Below, piece by piece: positions 7,566-18,100 of a stretch of 57,877 nt of DNA (the stretch's first letter is position 1; every line of letters begins with the position of its first letter). The position numbers and the translations under genes were made by a program. The notes under the pieces are model-generated. The model was not told the origin of the DNA. It saw only the letters and a list, made by a program, of their open reading frames with translations, and searched no databases. This DNA is from Candidatus Omnitrophota bacterium (GTDB lineage: Bacteria; Omnitrophota; Omnitrophia; JAHJGZ01): assembly GCA_018823795.1 (NCBI GenBank), contig JAHJGZ010000041.1, positions 1 through 57,877 on the forward strand. The letters run 5' to 3'.

Positions 7566-8561
7566 ATGCAGACGAGCAAAGTCGCTGTTGTGAGGTGTCC
7601 CGAATATTCTGAAAAAGTACTCAATGAGTCACTCATGAGACTTTTCTCCTTTTTTGATGGTCCCCAGTCGTTTATCCAACCAGGGCAGCGGGTATTACTG
7701 AAGCCGAATTTAATTATAGCAGCTACCGCTGATAGTGGTGCGACGACACATCCGCGTGTTATTGAGGCCTTAATTAAAATGGTGAAACAGTGCAACGCAC
7801 ATCCGTATATTGGTGATAGCCCCGCATTTGGATCTGCGCAAGGGGTTGCACAAGCGTGTGGAATTCGAGACGTCGCGTTGCGCTATGAGGTACCTATTGT
7901 TGAACTGCGTGCTAATAAAAATTGTTATCGACAAAACAGCAATACGGAAATACTTGATCAGAACTTAACGCGCATTATGAAAGAAAAAGTAAAACTATTA
8001 TCTACGATAAGCCAGTCGATTCATGATTATGATGTCATTATCAATGTACCGAAGTTGAAAGCACATGAGCAAATGGTATTCACTGGTGCTACAAAAAATA
8101 TATTTGGCTGTGTGCGTGGCAAAGTAAAAGCATTGCGTCATTTTGCGGTTACTAATAACATGGAACTGTTTTCAAATATAATTTTATATATGTATAGCAG
8201 AGTATGCCCTGAATTCACTGTTGTCGATGCAATTGATGTTATGGAAGAAAAAGGTCCAAGCGGTGGTAGTGTGAGGCGCCGTGGTTTATTGTTTGGTGGC
8301 ATCGATGGTATCAGTATCGATACCGTCATAGCACATTCTTTAGGGGTTCCGATTAGTGAAATACCAATTTTGAAATATGCACAAAAGTATAATTATGGCG
8401 TTACCAATAAAGACCATATTACCGTCATGGGGGAAAGTGACGCAGAGATGAAAGATTTTAAATTGCCGGCCGAGCTCGCCCCTATTTCTTTTTCAACAAA
8501 AACGATTATTCGAAGTGTCACAAGGCATCTTTTCGCGTTATTTACGGAAAAAAAGGCTTAG
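7566..8561 (+). CDS. DUF362 family protein
   Basis: 331 residues with the typical DUF362 layout: KVAVVRCPEY at the start, VLLKPNLI, the TTHPRVIEALIKMV motif, HPYIGDSPAFG, IINVPKLKAHEQMVFTGATKN, FTVVDAIDVMEEKGP and GIDGISIDTVIAHSLG. Many relatives carry a C-terminal 4Fe-4S ferredoxin domain; this one does not, since its C-terminal tail has no cysteine cluster. The function is not established, although the family is often linked to iron-sulfur or redox proteins. The gene begins 21 bases after the nitrilase gene, lacks a clear ribosome binding site, and is followed by a terminator. Confidence 0.9.
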   Translation: MQTSKVAVVRCPEYSEKVLNESLMRLFSFFDGPQSFIQPGQRVLLKPNLIIAATADSGATTHPRVIEALIKMVKQCNAHPYIGDSPAFGSAQGVAQACGIRDVALRYEVPIVELRANKNCYRQNSNTEILDQNLTRIMKEKVKLLSTISQSIHDYDVIINVPKLKAHEQMVFTGATKNIFGCVRGKVKALRHFAVTNNMELFSNIILYMYSRVCPEFTVVDAIDVMEEKGPSGGSVRRRGLLFGGIDGISIDTVIAHSLGVPISEIPILKYAQKYNYGVTNKDHITVMGESDAEMKDFKLPAELAPISFSTKTIIRSVTRHLFALFTEKKA

Positions 8562-8590
8562 TAAAAACCAAATTAGGTGATTCACAATAG

Positions 8591-8632
8591 ACCGGATTAT
8601 TGCTTTAAGAGCAATACTGCCGGTATTTTTTT
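8591..8632 (+). terminator. Rho-independent terminator after the DUF362 gene
   Basis: ACCGG...CCGGT arms enclose an inner stem TATTGCT/AGCAATA with a small internal loop, followed by ATTTTTTT. It closes the 2051-8561 cluster and isolates the giant gene downstream. Confidence 0.85.
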
Positions 8633-8707
8633 GCCTTCAGACAATGAAATGCTTGTAAGTTGTTTGTTTGCAATATATTAGAGTATAAAAAATATGAGGT
8701 GAAGCCA

Positions 8708-8736
8708 TTGACAAGGCTATACATTTATGTTATATT
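8708..8736 (+). promoter_or_regulatory. Promoter of the giant gene
   Basis: A consensus TTGACA (8708-8713), a 17-base spacer and TATATT (8731-8736). It lies after the terminator at 8591 and before the structured leader. A start near 8743 gives a leader of about 325 nt to the ATG at 9068. Confidence 0.82.
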
Positions 8737-8785
8737 TTTAAAAGCTTTTAAAAAGTTATTTAAATATAAGTGAATAACAGTTTTA

Positions 8786-8960
8786 GGCAAACCTAACTAC
8801 TTAAAAAGGTAGATTGCGTAATCACGGAAGAATGTATTACGCAAGCGCAAGCTAGGGACCCTCGTGAAGTACAATTTGGTAAGGCTTCTATGTGACGTTT
8901 CGGTGAGGTAGTGTTGACAGATATGTTCACACTAGCAAAATCACGGATCAAACACTAAGG
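8786..8960 (+). promoter_or_regulatory. Structured leader RNA, possible GEMM-like riboswitch
   Basis: Directly visible: GGCAAACC (8786-8793); a 6-bp hairpin CTACTT/AGGTAG with AAAA loop (8797-8812); a perfect 9-bp hairpin TTGCGTAAT/ATTACGCAA (8814-8844); then GCGCAAGCTAGGGACC (8845-8860); and a TAGTGT/ACACTA stem (8909-8934). The GGCAAACC, hairpin, CGCAAGCTA, GGG order recalls the cyclic-di-GMP-I (GEMM) aptamer consensus. However, the extra 9-bp hairpin does not belong to that fold and the GNRA loop is replaced by AAAA. I am confident that the leader is structured and not coding. The riboswitch class is a guess. Confidence 0.45.
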
Positions 8961-8976
8961 ATTATTTTCATTGTTT

Positions 8977-9013
8977 GATGGCCGGATTGCAAAATACTTG
9001 TAATCCGGCCATC
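8977..9013 (+). promoter_or_regulatory. Strong hairpin just before the giant gene's start
   Basis: GATGGCCGGATT (8977-8988) pairs perfectly with AATCCGGCCATC (9002-9013). With one G-T and one C-G pair more, the stem reaches 14 bp around a 9-base loop. No U-run follows, so it is not a classical terminator. It buries the upstream in-frame TTG/ATG (8975 and 8978) and may be the expression platform of the leader. Confidence 0.7.
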
Positions 9014-9067
9014 TGCATTGAGGCGGGATTTACAAGATACAAACAAAGTAAATTGTGCCTTAATGCT

Positions 9068-9187
9068 ATGAAAGACAATACCCTCGTAACCTATTTTAAG
9101 TCTTTTCGGTGTAAATGTGTTACTGTCCTACTCGTAACCATTTTTACCATTACCTCTGTGTTTCAAAATCCTTCGCAAAGCTACGCT
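9068..9187 (+). other. Signal peptide of the giant protein
   Basis: 40 residues: a basic n-region containing FKSFRCKC, a hydrophobic core VTVLLVTIFTITSVF, and a c-region NPSQSYA followed by AA, an AxA-like signal peptidase I site. It implies that at least the N-terminal part crosses the inner membrane. Confidence 0.85.
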
Positions 9188-12100
9188 GCGGCATCGTCGA
9201 TGCCGCTCGCATCAATCATCAATACCATTACAATTCCACAAGACATAGGACGCATCCAAGATATCTATCTTTCTGAGCGGGCAAACGCGCCTGCCGTTGT
9301 CTATATTCAAAATGCACATGCCAATTATGAAGCACAAAAGAACATAGAAGCAATCCTTAAAAGAGTTCACGATACCTACAACATAAACAACATATGTGTC
9401 GAAGGTTCCTCAGGCAAGGTCGATACCTCACTCTTTCGTGCCTATCCGATAGAGGAGGTTAAAAAAGAGACGATCGATAGCTGTGTAAAGGAAGGACGCA
9501 TTACCGGACCGGAAGAATATTCGATACTTTCAAAGGAACCGGTCGAGCTTTTCGGTGTTGACGATGAAGAGCGCTATGTTAATCACGTAAAGACCTATGT
9601 AGAAACGATCAAGATACGAGATTTGTTGGAAAAACAGCTTAATGATCTAGAAACAATAATTGAGCGATCGAAGAAAACTGTTTTAGATGACGAAGCTCGA
9701 ACATTTCTGGAAGAACAAAAGAAGTATAATGACAACACCATAACACCACTTGAATATATTCGCCTCTTACTCAATACAACAAAAGAAAAAGGGGTCGGAT
9801 TAACGCAATGTAAGAATTTTAAAAGGTTGTCTGAAATTGAAATATATCAAAAAAAGATACAGGTTCGTGCTGTTGAAAAGGAAACGAGGGCTTTTATCAG
9901 CATGCTCTTGGAGGAGAGGAACCTTAGCAGCGAAGATATGGAAACGCTTGCACTGGCGGAAATTGATTTTAAAGGGGAACGTCTTCGGCCATTTGAATTT
10001 TATTCCCTCTTAAAAAATCTCTCTTGTGCCTATACAATCGATTTTCGCACCTTCCCGAACATAAATCGGTATTTTCATTATCTATGGCTCTCCGAAGATG
10101 TGGACGCACACGAAGTGGAAAAGGAGTGTATTGTCCTCGAGAAAGCAATACTGCAAAAACTTGTTACAACTCCAGAGGGTAAAGATCTTCTGCGTTTCAT
10201 AAGTGTTTTTAACATCCTGACGAAAATAGTGAGGCTCAAGGCGACGCCAGAGGACATCCGTTTTTTTAAGAAATACAGGAATGAGTTTAAAGCACATGCG
10301 TCGACAATCCCTGACTATCTTCCTCTCTTTGAACGTTTCTACCGCCTTGCCGAAGAAAGAGAAAAATATCTTGTCAGTAATACGCTTAAAAAGATAAAGA
10401 ATGATAAGCTCAAAAGCTCTGTTCTTATTACCGGTGGTTATCATACGGCCGGCATAACAGAAGAATTGAGAAAGAAAAATATCTCATATCTTGTCGTCAC
10501 TCCCCGCATTACCCAAATGCCGGAAGAAAAAATATATGAAAAAATAATGGCCAGCTATGATAAGTATTTCGGTGTTAAGGAAGGGACACGCGGAGGAACG
10601 GTTGAAATATTTTCATCAATCGCTAAGCTCGTAAAAACTCAGGCCAACGTTGGTGAGTTAGAAACACTGCGCGAAAAAATATTGCCTTCATTAGTTACTG
10701 AGCTCATGAACCATCCTCGCCGTGAAGCGTTACTCAAGCAATGGAACCGCCAGACAACCGAATGCACCATTGTCGAAGGAAAAGAAAAAAGCGAAGCCCT
10801 TTTTGTTGACAAAGACGAGCTTCTTACAGCACTGCGTAAGGAAGACATCCCGACTCTCCTTCAGTGGGTAGACGAGGGAAAGATCGGACGGACGGTGAAA
10901 ACCGAACTGATGCCGGACAGAACCATAAAGACAACGGATCTTGAGAGCCCCTTATCACGCCAAGCAGGTATTCTTCCCTTAACAAAAAATTCAAACATTA
11001 AATTCGTTATATTCGACCTTGATGGAGTACTCCTGGATAGACCACGACGTAATGCAATGCACTTTGCCCATATATACTGGAAGATTAAAAATTGTATTTC
11101 TGATGACAGTGCGAGAACGCCCTCGTCGGAAGAATTACGAGAGGGATTGAATTACTTTAAAGGACATGTGGGGCAAAAGACTTCTCGAATGATAAAAGAG
11201 TGTATTGAAGTACAGGGGAAAAAAAGGAGAGGAGTTCTTAAAACAGAGGAAGCGTATATGGATGAATACGTTTCACGTCAAAGAAAAGAAACCACCGAAC
11301 TTTTAAGCAAAGGTCGTGATGCATTCTGTATGCCGCATGCTGTCAGTGTCGTATCAGCCTTAGTATCGCAAGGTTTTAACGTGGGAATTATCTCAAGCAC
11401 CAGTTCTTTAGGAAAAGAGATCTTTGAACAATCAACATTGCGGGAATATTTTAAGGGATTTGAACAGAACATTAGGTTCTTAAAAAAAGAGGACAAGGCT
11501 GAGGTGATCAGAGCGTTAATGATAGCTAATAAGATGAGCCCTCAACAAACATTATTTATTGATGACAGTCCCATCGTTACTGCTGAAATCTCAAGTAAAA
11601 TTCAGGGGCTTAATGTTATTGGTATGCCGGTGAGCGGCGAAGATCGTACGAAGATGCAAGACACGGTAACGTGCACGATTGAGAGTTTGGATGAGCTCAC
11701 GAGCATAGAAGAGGAAAAGACAGACATAGACACTGGGCTTTCAGGTGCTACAGCGACGGATGCAGAAAGATCGGTGTCTGTTACCCTCTCTCATTATCTT
11801 GCGTTAGCTGATACGTTATACCACGAGCCAAAAAATCGTGCGCATACGAAGGGTGTTATTCGGATGGTCATTCCTCTTGCAAAAGCCTTTGGTGTTCCTG
11901 CGGAACAATTGCCCATTTTATTGCAAGCAGCACTTCTCCATGACCTCAGCCGTGAAGCCATTAATAATGATATCAACATGAAAATTATAATGTGTGTTAA
12001 AAAACATAAACTTGATATGTTTGCTCTAAGATATATGAAGATGGTCAAGTGGTTGCGGGAAAATAAGGGGGATATGCCCTTACAGGAAGCATGGGAGCGT

Positions 12101-15100
12101 AGAGTAGAATTTGCCACTATAGAGATTGAGCGTCAAATTATGGAGAGATTACAGGAATATACACAAAAGAAGCAGACAGAGAAAAAAAAGGATTTAATAG
12201 TATTATTACAGGATTTAAATATCGATATTGATAGTGAAAAATGTACTTTATCCGATGAGGTTAAACAGTGTCTGTATATTCTTCATCATCACGAAGAGCT
12301 ATCAGTTTACTATGCCCGTAAACAAAAAGATCTCCTCCCTTTTTCACTTACTGCACCTGTTGAAATGCTTATTCAGTATCATAGTCTTACCCCTCCGGAA
12401 TTGATGCCGGACGAAAGAAATGGGACGCTAAAGCCGTTATTTGACAGTCTTTTTATAGCAGATAATATTGAATCTTTTAATAATGCGATACGAACGGTAG
12501 GAACACTGAAGGAAGGAAAGCTTACCTTAGAATCGACATTACATCATTTGGAGAGAAAGGTTAAAGAAAGACAAATATCACAAAAGATGTGTGAGACCGT
12601 TCAGCGGCTTCTTATTGAAGAAGAACTGGACTTAAAAAAAGCAATTTGTATCAGCAGAGGACAAACTGAATACCCTGAGACAGATCTGCAGTTTATTCAA
12701 ATGATGAAAGCTCGAATAGGTGCAAAAGGGCAAACACCAACTTCCGACGAGGGAAAGATCGGACGGACGGTAAGGACAGACTCAGAAGACAGCAGACAGA
12801 AGATAGAAGACAGAAAGGTGACAGACACCGCATTACGAAAAGGAGGAAAAGAGCCGGAAAAATCGGTGTTGCTTCCTCTCGCTGCGGTTCCACCTGCTTC
12901 ATTACACGAGGCACTCGACGGCCTTTATATAAATGAATCATATGAACTAAGGGTTGAACCGGCAGACACCGAAGAAGCGTATTCCGATGAACCAGCAGAA
13001 ACTTCACGGATTAAATGCCGGCTATGGAATATAAGGGCGGGGACATTTGAAAATGACAGTTTGTTTATCATCAAAGAGGGAGACGACATACAGATAGAAC
13101 AAATACATGTTGGTATGCCGCCCGGCTACAAACGAATTACCCGAGGGGTTGGTACTACCATAGTAACTGCTGTTGCTGCCTATGCAAAAAATAAGAATAA
13201 ACTGCTTGGGGTGCGTACGCAAAATTATGGCTTGATACGGCTTTTCTATAACCATATTAGCAAGAAGACGATGTATGACTTTGCGGGGAACAGGTCTTCT
13301 TTTCATGCGATCGATTGGTTTAAAAAAGGTTTATCGCTTGAACTGGCAGGTGAATTTTCACCTAATGGTGTAGCGATCCCATTTTCTATTCAACCCGATG
13401 ATATCGTTATTGGTAAGCCGGTTGAAAGATGGCTTCCTGAAAGTGAACGGTTCATTCAATATACGGTGTATCCTCATGGCCTCGTACGTATTATGGGGAA
13501 GAAACCGTCCGATAACGAGTTCTGCCTTATACCGCATACTATCAATCTTCCTTTTACGGTTAGCGTTATAGTTTCTGCGGATGATATTTTTGCAGGCATT
13601 GAAAAAGAAAAAGCAGGGGGCTACACAAGATTACTTCCCCCTTGGTTTGAAGAGTGGAAAGCATTTTTTGAAGAAAAAATCGAGAAATTTTCATTTGAAG
13701 AAGCGGTTGAGGAAGCATGTATTGCGAAAGAAATTTTCCCCCAAGACGAACCAAAAAGTGAAAAATCACGGCGTTGGTTCTTTTTTGATAAAGAAAAACA
13801 AGTGCTCACTTTGTACTATTATGCAGATGATGGCATATGGTATCAATGGGATATACGATATCACGAGAATGAGCTTTTGGTTTCTAAGCCAACGATGTGG
13901 GAAAATGAAAAACGGGAAGAGTTCGAACGAGTTATGGTTGCTTTGGCCAGTTTGGTCCATGGCACAAAGATTATTGCCTCACATTATAATGGTTTATATT
14001 ATCAGGATAAAGAATTATCTGCGCACGATATCTACGTTGAAAATGCCGATGGTGACATTGGAGATATTGGGTTACTTGGCGGCAGTGCTGGTCGCTATTG
14101 CCTTGCAGTCGGAGGGAATCGTTACTTTTCACACAGTACATTCACTGATTTAGAAAGTACATTGCGTCGTTCACATTCAATTATACAAAAGACATTGAAA
14201 GAACTAACCTCATTGGAGCTTCCGGACAAATCTGCCGCCGAAAAGGTTCGTAAAGAAGTGGTAGGCGTTCTATTACAAACCATCATTTTTTTTAGAGCAA
14301 TACATTCAGTAGCCTTTCAGGACCAACAGGATTTTACCCATAACTTTCATGAAACCATTTCCTTATTACAAAAAGGACAGAAGGACCATACGGTCAATTG
14401 GAATACCGTTACGTGGAATATTGATGTGCCCCAATCTGAGATTATTATGCCTGGGTACGTTGGTACCGTCGGACTGATTTTGGAGAACCTTATCCAAAAC
14501 GCAGTCTATTGTTCGGAAGATGCGGAAAAACCGTACGTTCAGATTAACATTACGGGTGATTTAGAGAATGTTTATATAGAGATACGTAATAACGGAATCG
14601 ATGAGATTAATCCGACATTTTGGCAAACCCCGCGGCTTGGAAACACGGCGCGCAGATCTGGCGCCGGTATGGGACTGCCGCTTGTTTCTTATTTAATGAA
14701 AGATATCGGCGGTACCCTTGATGTACATGCTACAAAAGGAGAGGGAACGACCGTAACACTCCGTATTCCAATCGTCAAAGACATATATGCAACGAGCAGC
14801 GATCGAACAACACTTGCTGATATATGTATTGGAAAAGAAGAACAAGAACCATCAGCATATATTGAGAAACTTCTTCATTGGGAGGAGAAGGGAGTACGCA
14901 GTTTTGAAATATCAAAAGAAACAGGTGAGGTAATTCCCGTCGGAGGCCATGAGCAATTGCTCCTTTTTTATCCACAGCTTTTTAAACGAAAAGGACAAAC
15001 ATGGAATCTGCCATTACACGAAGGTATTCCCCTCCTTGCTGATGAAGCTGGCGATGCACTTTTTCCACTTATGGGCAATATTCATGTGGGGGATAGCGTT

Positions 15101-18100
15101 ACGCCAGACGAGAAACTTACTGAATGGGGGATTGAAAAGGTGGAACAAGGCGGTCGTGCTCTGTGGCTTCCGGGCTATACCAGATCAAACGGGCAGAAAG
15201 TGTTTACCTGTCCTTTACCTATTACGTTATACATGGAAGTCATTGACGGTGGTGAAGGATCACAGCTTATTTATGAACAGGATTTAGAGCGTCTTATTAT
15301 CGAGAATTGTTCTGCTGAAGAAATCAGTATTCTTAAAAATGATACGCAGTTTCAGAAAACTGCACTTGCGCTTCTTGTGGAAAAAGGAAAGGTTCGTCTT
15401 CTTTCCGGATCAGCCCTTGAATTTAAAGATGCAGGGATGTATCCATTCTTTTATGCCATCAACGATGCCTTTCCATATTCGATCTATTCAATTGCCGAAG
15501 AATTGTTGTCTCAAGACGAACGTGATACTTGTCAACAAAAATACGCAGTCGTAGACCCCGACGGTAACCATACAGGATTGCTCCGGGCGATGCTCATCGA
15601 TGCAATTGATAATAAAGAAAAGGAAAAGGATACCTTAAGTGCCCGTATTTCCGTCGGTGGTATATTTACCACCAGTCCGTATCGTACGCCAGATTCAAGT
15701 ATCGGGACAGGATACATGACCAAACGGGAAGTTATCAATGATAAGGTGCTTCTCCGGCACGGGGCGAAGCTTTCTACTGTTGCCCTCGATTCACAGGTCC
15801 TCTTACGTAAGCAGGATGTTCCCGAGCTTATTATTGATGAGGCACTCATCGGTATACGAGTCTTACTGGGTCATAAAAGCAGGATGCAGGATGTCGCCAA
15901 TGCATTATTTAATCATGATACGGCATTTTGTAAAAACTTTTTAGATAAACTTGATGAAAAATACCAGAAAGAAAGAAAAGAAAAAAATGGGGAAGAGTAT
16001 TTATGTGATGTTTGCAGTACGATGGGAACTAATCTGAAAGCGCTCTTTCGTTCCTCATTACACGTTAAAAAAGGCAACGACTATCGGCAAAATATTGATA
16101 TTGGAGGGAGGATCACCGACACTGGTGACTTAATAAAATCAGAAAACATTGCTGATCAGGGAAGGACCATTACCTTTTTCTTAGATGCCTTATTGAATGT
16201 CTTTACTCTTGTTTTAACCGATGATCCGAGTCTTTTTTATGATAAAGAGAGTAGGCGTTTTAGTGACGAGATGTCTGCAGTTATATCAGCAATGCTATTG
16301 GACAATTCTTTTCACCTGTTTTGTGAAAGCTTTTTAGGTGCAAAATATGGACAGATAACCTTCAATAAAATTAATACAGAGATGCCTTCCTCTCTCGAGA
16401 CGGTCGAACAGGTGTTGGAATATGTATATGTATTACTTATTACTGCATGGCAGGATATGCTGGATGTAGAAAATCTCGACCACCTTGGTGATGAACCGGA
16501 ACTTCAGGAGGTTATTTTCTTGAGAGATGTTGCAAAGGCTCAAGGAGTAAAAAAAGAGAATTTTCCTTCTCTGAGCAAACTGGATGAAGCATTAGAACAT
16601 ATTGGACCCTTGCTTGTTCAAGCACGGGAAAATTTAACGCTTGATGCGGCGTGTAAACCAACCGCATCATATCTTGCGGAACGATTACGTGCGCTCGGTA
16701 TAAATGTTTTTATCGGCGAAGGGGAATTCCGGCATACGCCAGATGCCAGGCCACGAGAGCATTATGTTGTCTTAGCGTTAGTATGGGATGATGTGCAAAA
16801 CAAATTGGTTGAATATGCTTTAGATTTTTCTTCAGAACAATTTACTGATACGGAATATCCACTTGTATCTCCGGTGCGAAATCTTTATCCGTTGCTCCAT
16901 ATTTCCAGGAAACATACAATGTTTTTTGAATATTGGGAGGATGAACCATTTAAAGAGCTCAAAGCCGAAGTCGAACGATTGGAAAAAGAAGCTACCAAAA
17001 ATGACAATACAAAAATACCGTGGGCGTGCGCGGCGAGTCCGGAAATGTTTGCTTCCACACTTTTGATTAACCGTTCTGCTGATGATACCGGAGGCAGAGA
17101 AATAATACGCAGTTCACCAGCAACCTATCTGCGTGATTTGTGGAGGCATAAAGATGTGTTGCGCGGCATGCCGCTTGCAGCAACACATAACGGGGAGGTT
17201 ACCATTAAAGGCAAAAAACTCAGGTGGACAGAACAGATAGTTTCACCGACAACAATGAGGGATGTATTTAAAGTTCTCAATATACTTGGTTTTATTAAAT
17301 CACGCGAAAATAGAAAATATCCCCAATATCTTACTGATAAGTTTTTTGATCTTTCTGATGAACGCATTGACGCACTATGCAACCGGGAAGAATTAAACCG
17401 ATCTGCTAGACGAATATTGCGTAATAGTAAAGAACTGAGAAAGCTTATAAAGTGTGTTAATTACATTATGTCCGGTACCATACACGATGATACGCCTGAA
17501 GAACCACTACAACAGAAAGATCATTGGCGATATGTTATGAACAGGATTATGGAAAATGATGATCTGCACGATGCAGCGACTGATCCAACGCGTGGATTGA
17601 CGGTCAAAATGTTTGGACCTATTCCTTTTCACAATGGTACGAATACTACGCGTAAGACATTTGATGTATTGATTAACAAGGGATTTTTAAAGATTGATAG
17701 TACACAACGCGAAAAGCGGTATTGGCTTATTATTACAAAAGAGAATTGGAATGCATTTATGCGTTACGAGAAGAGAAAAAGGGAAAATCATGTCAAGAAT
17801 CTTCCTCCGAAAATGGTTAATCAAAAGGGAAATCGGTGGAATTTAGCAACGGTAAAGGCACAATTACAAAAAGGAGCGGGATATAAAGTTAAATGGAGTT
17901 TTGTTGACAACGATGCAATGACGGCAGTATTGGAAGAAATAGGAAAAATGTGGGAGACCGAACCTAGTGAGATTATGCCATGGCATTTGAGCAAAAAAAA
18001 GCTTTCTCTCTGGGGGTATCCTCAGAGGACGTATGCCGGGATATTACATAAAGGGCTGGAGGGAGACAGCCCATCTGAAAAGTTAGATACGTTAAAGGAA

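Noticed and set aside
8975-9067. Upstream start of the giant gene at TTG 8975 or ATG 8978
   Set aside because: Both lie in a 14-bp hairpin and would put 30 extra residues before a clean signal peptide that begins at 9068.
8562-9067. Mobile-element insertion before the giant gene
   Set aside because: No terminal repeats, target duplication or transposase remnants; the gap is explained by a terminator, a promoter and a leader RNA.
13581-14153. 190-residue second frame inside the giant gene
   Set aside because: Basic shadow product lying within the better supported giant frame, with no ribosome binding site and no motifs.
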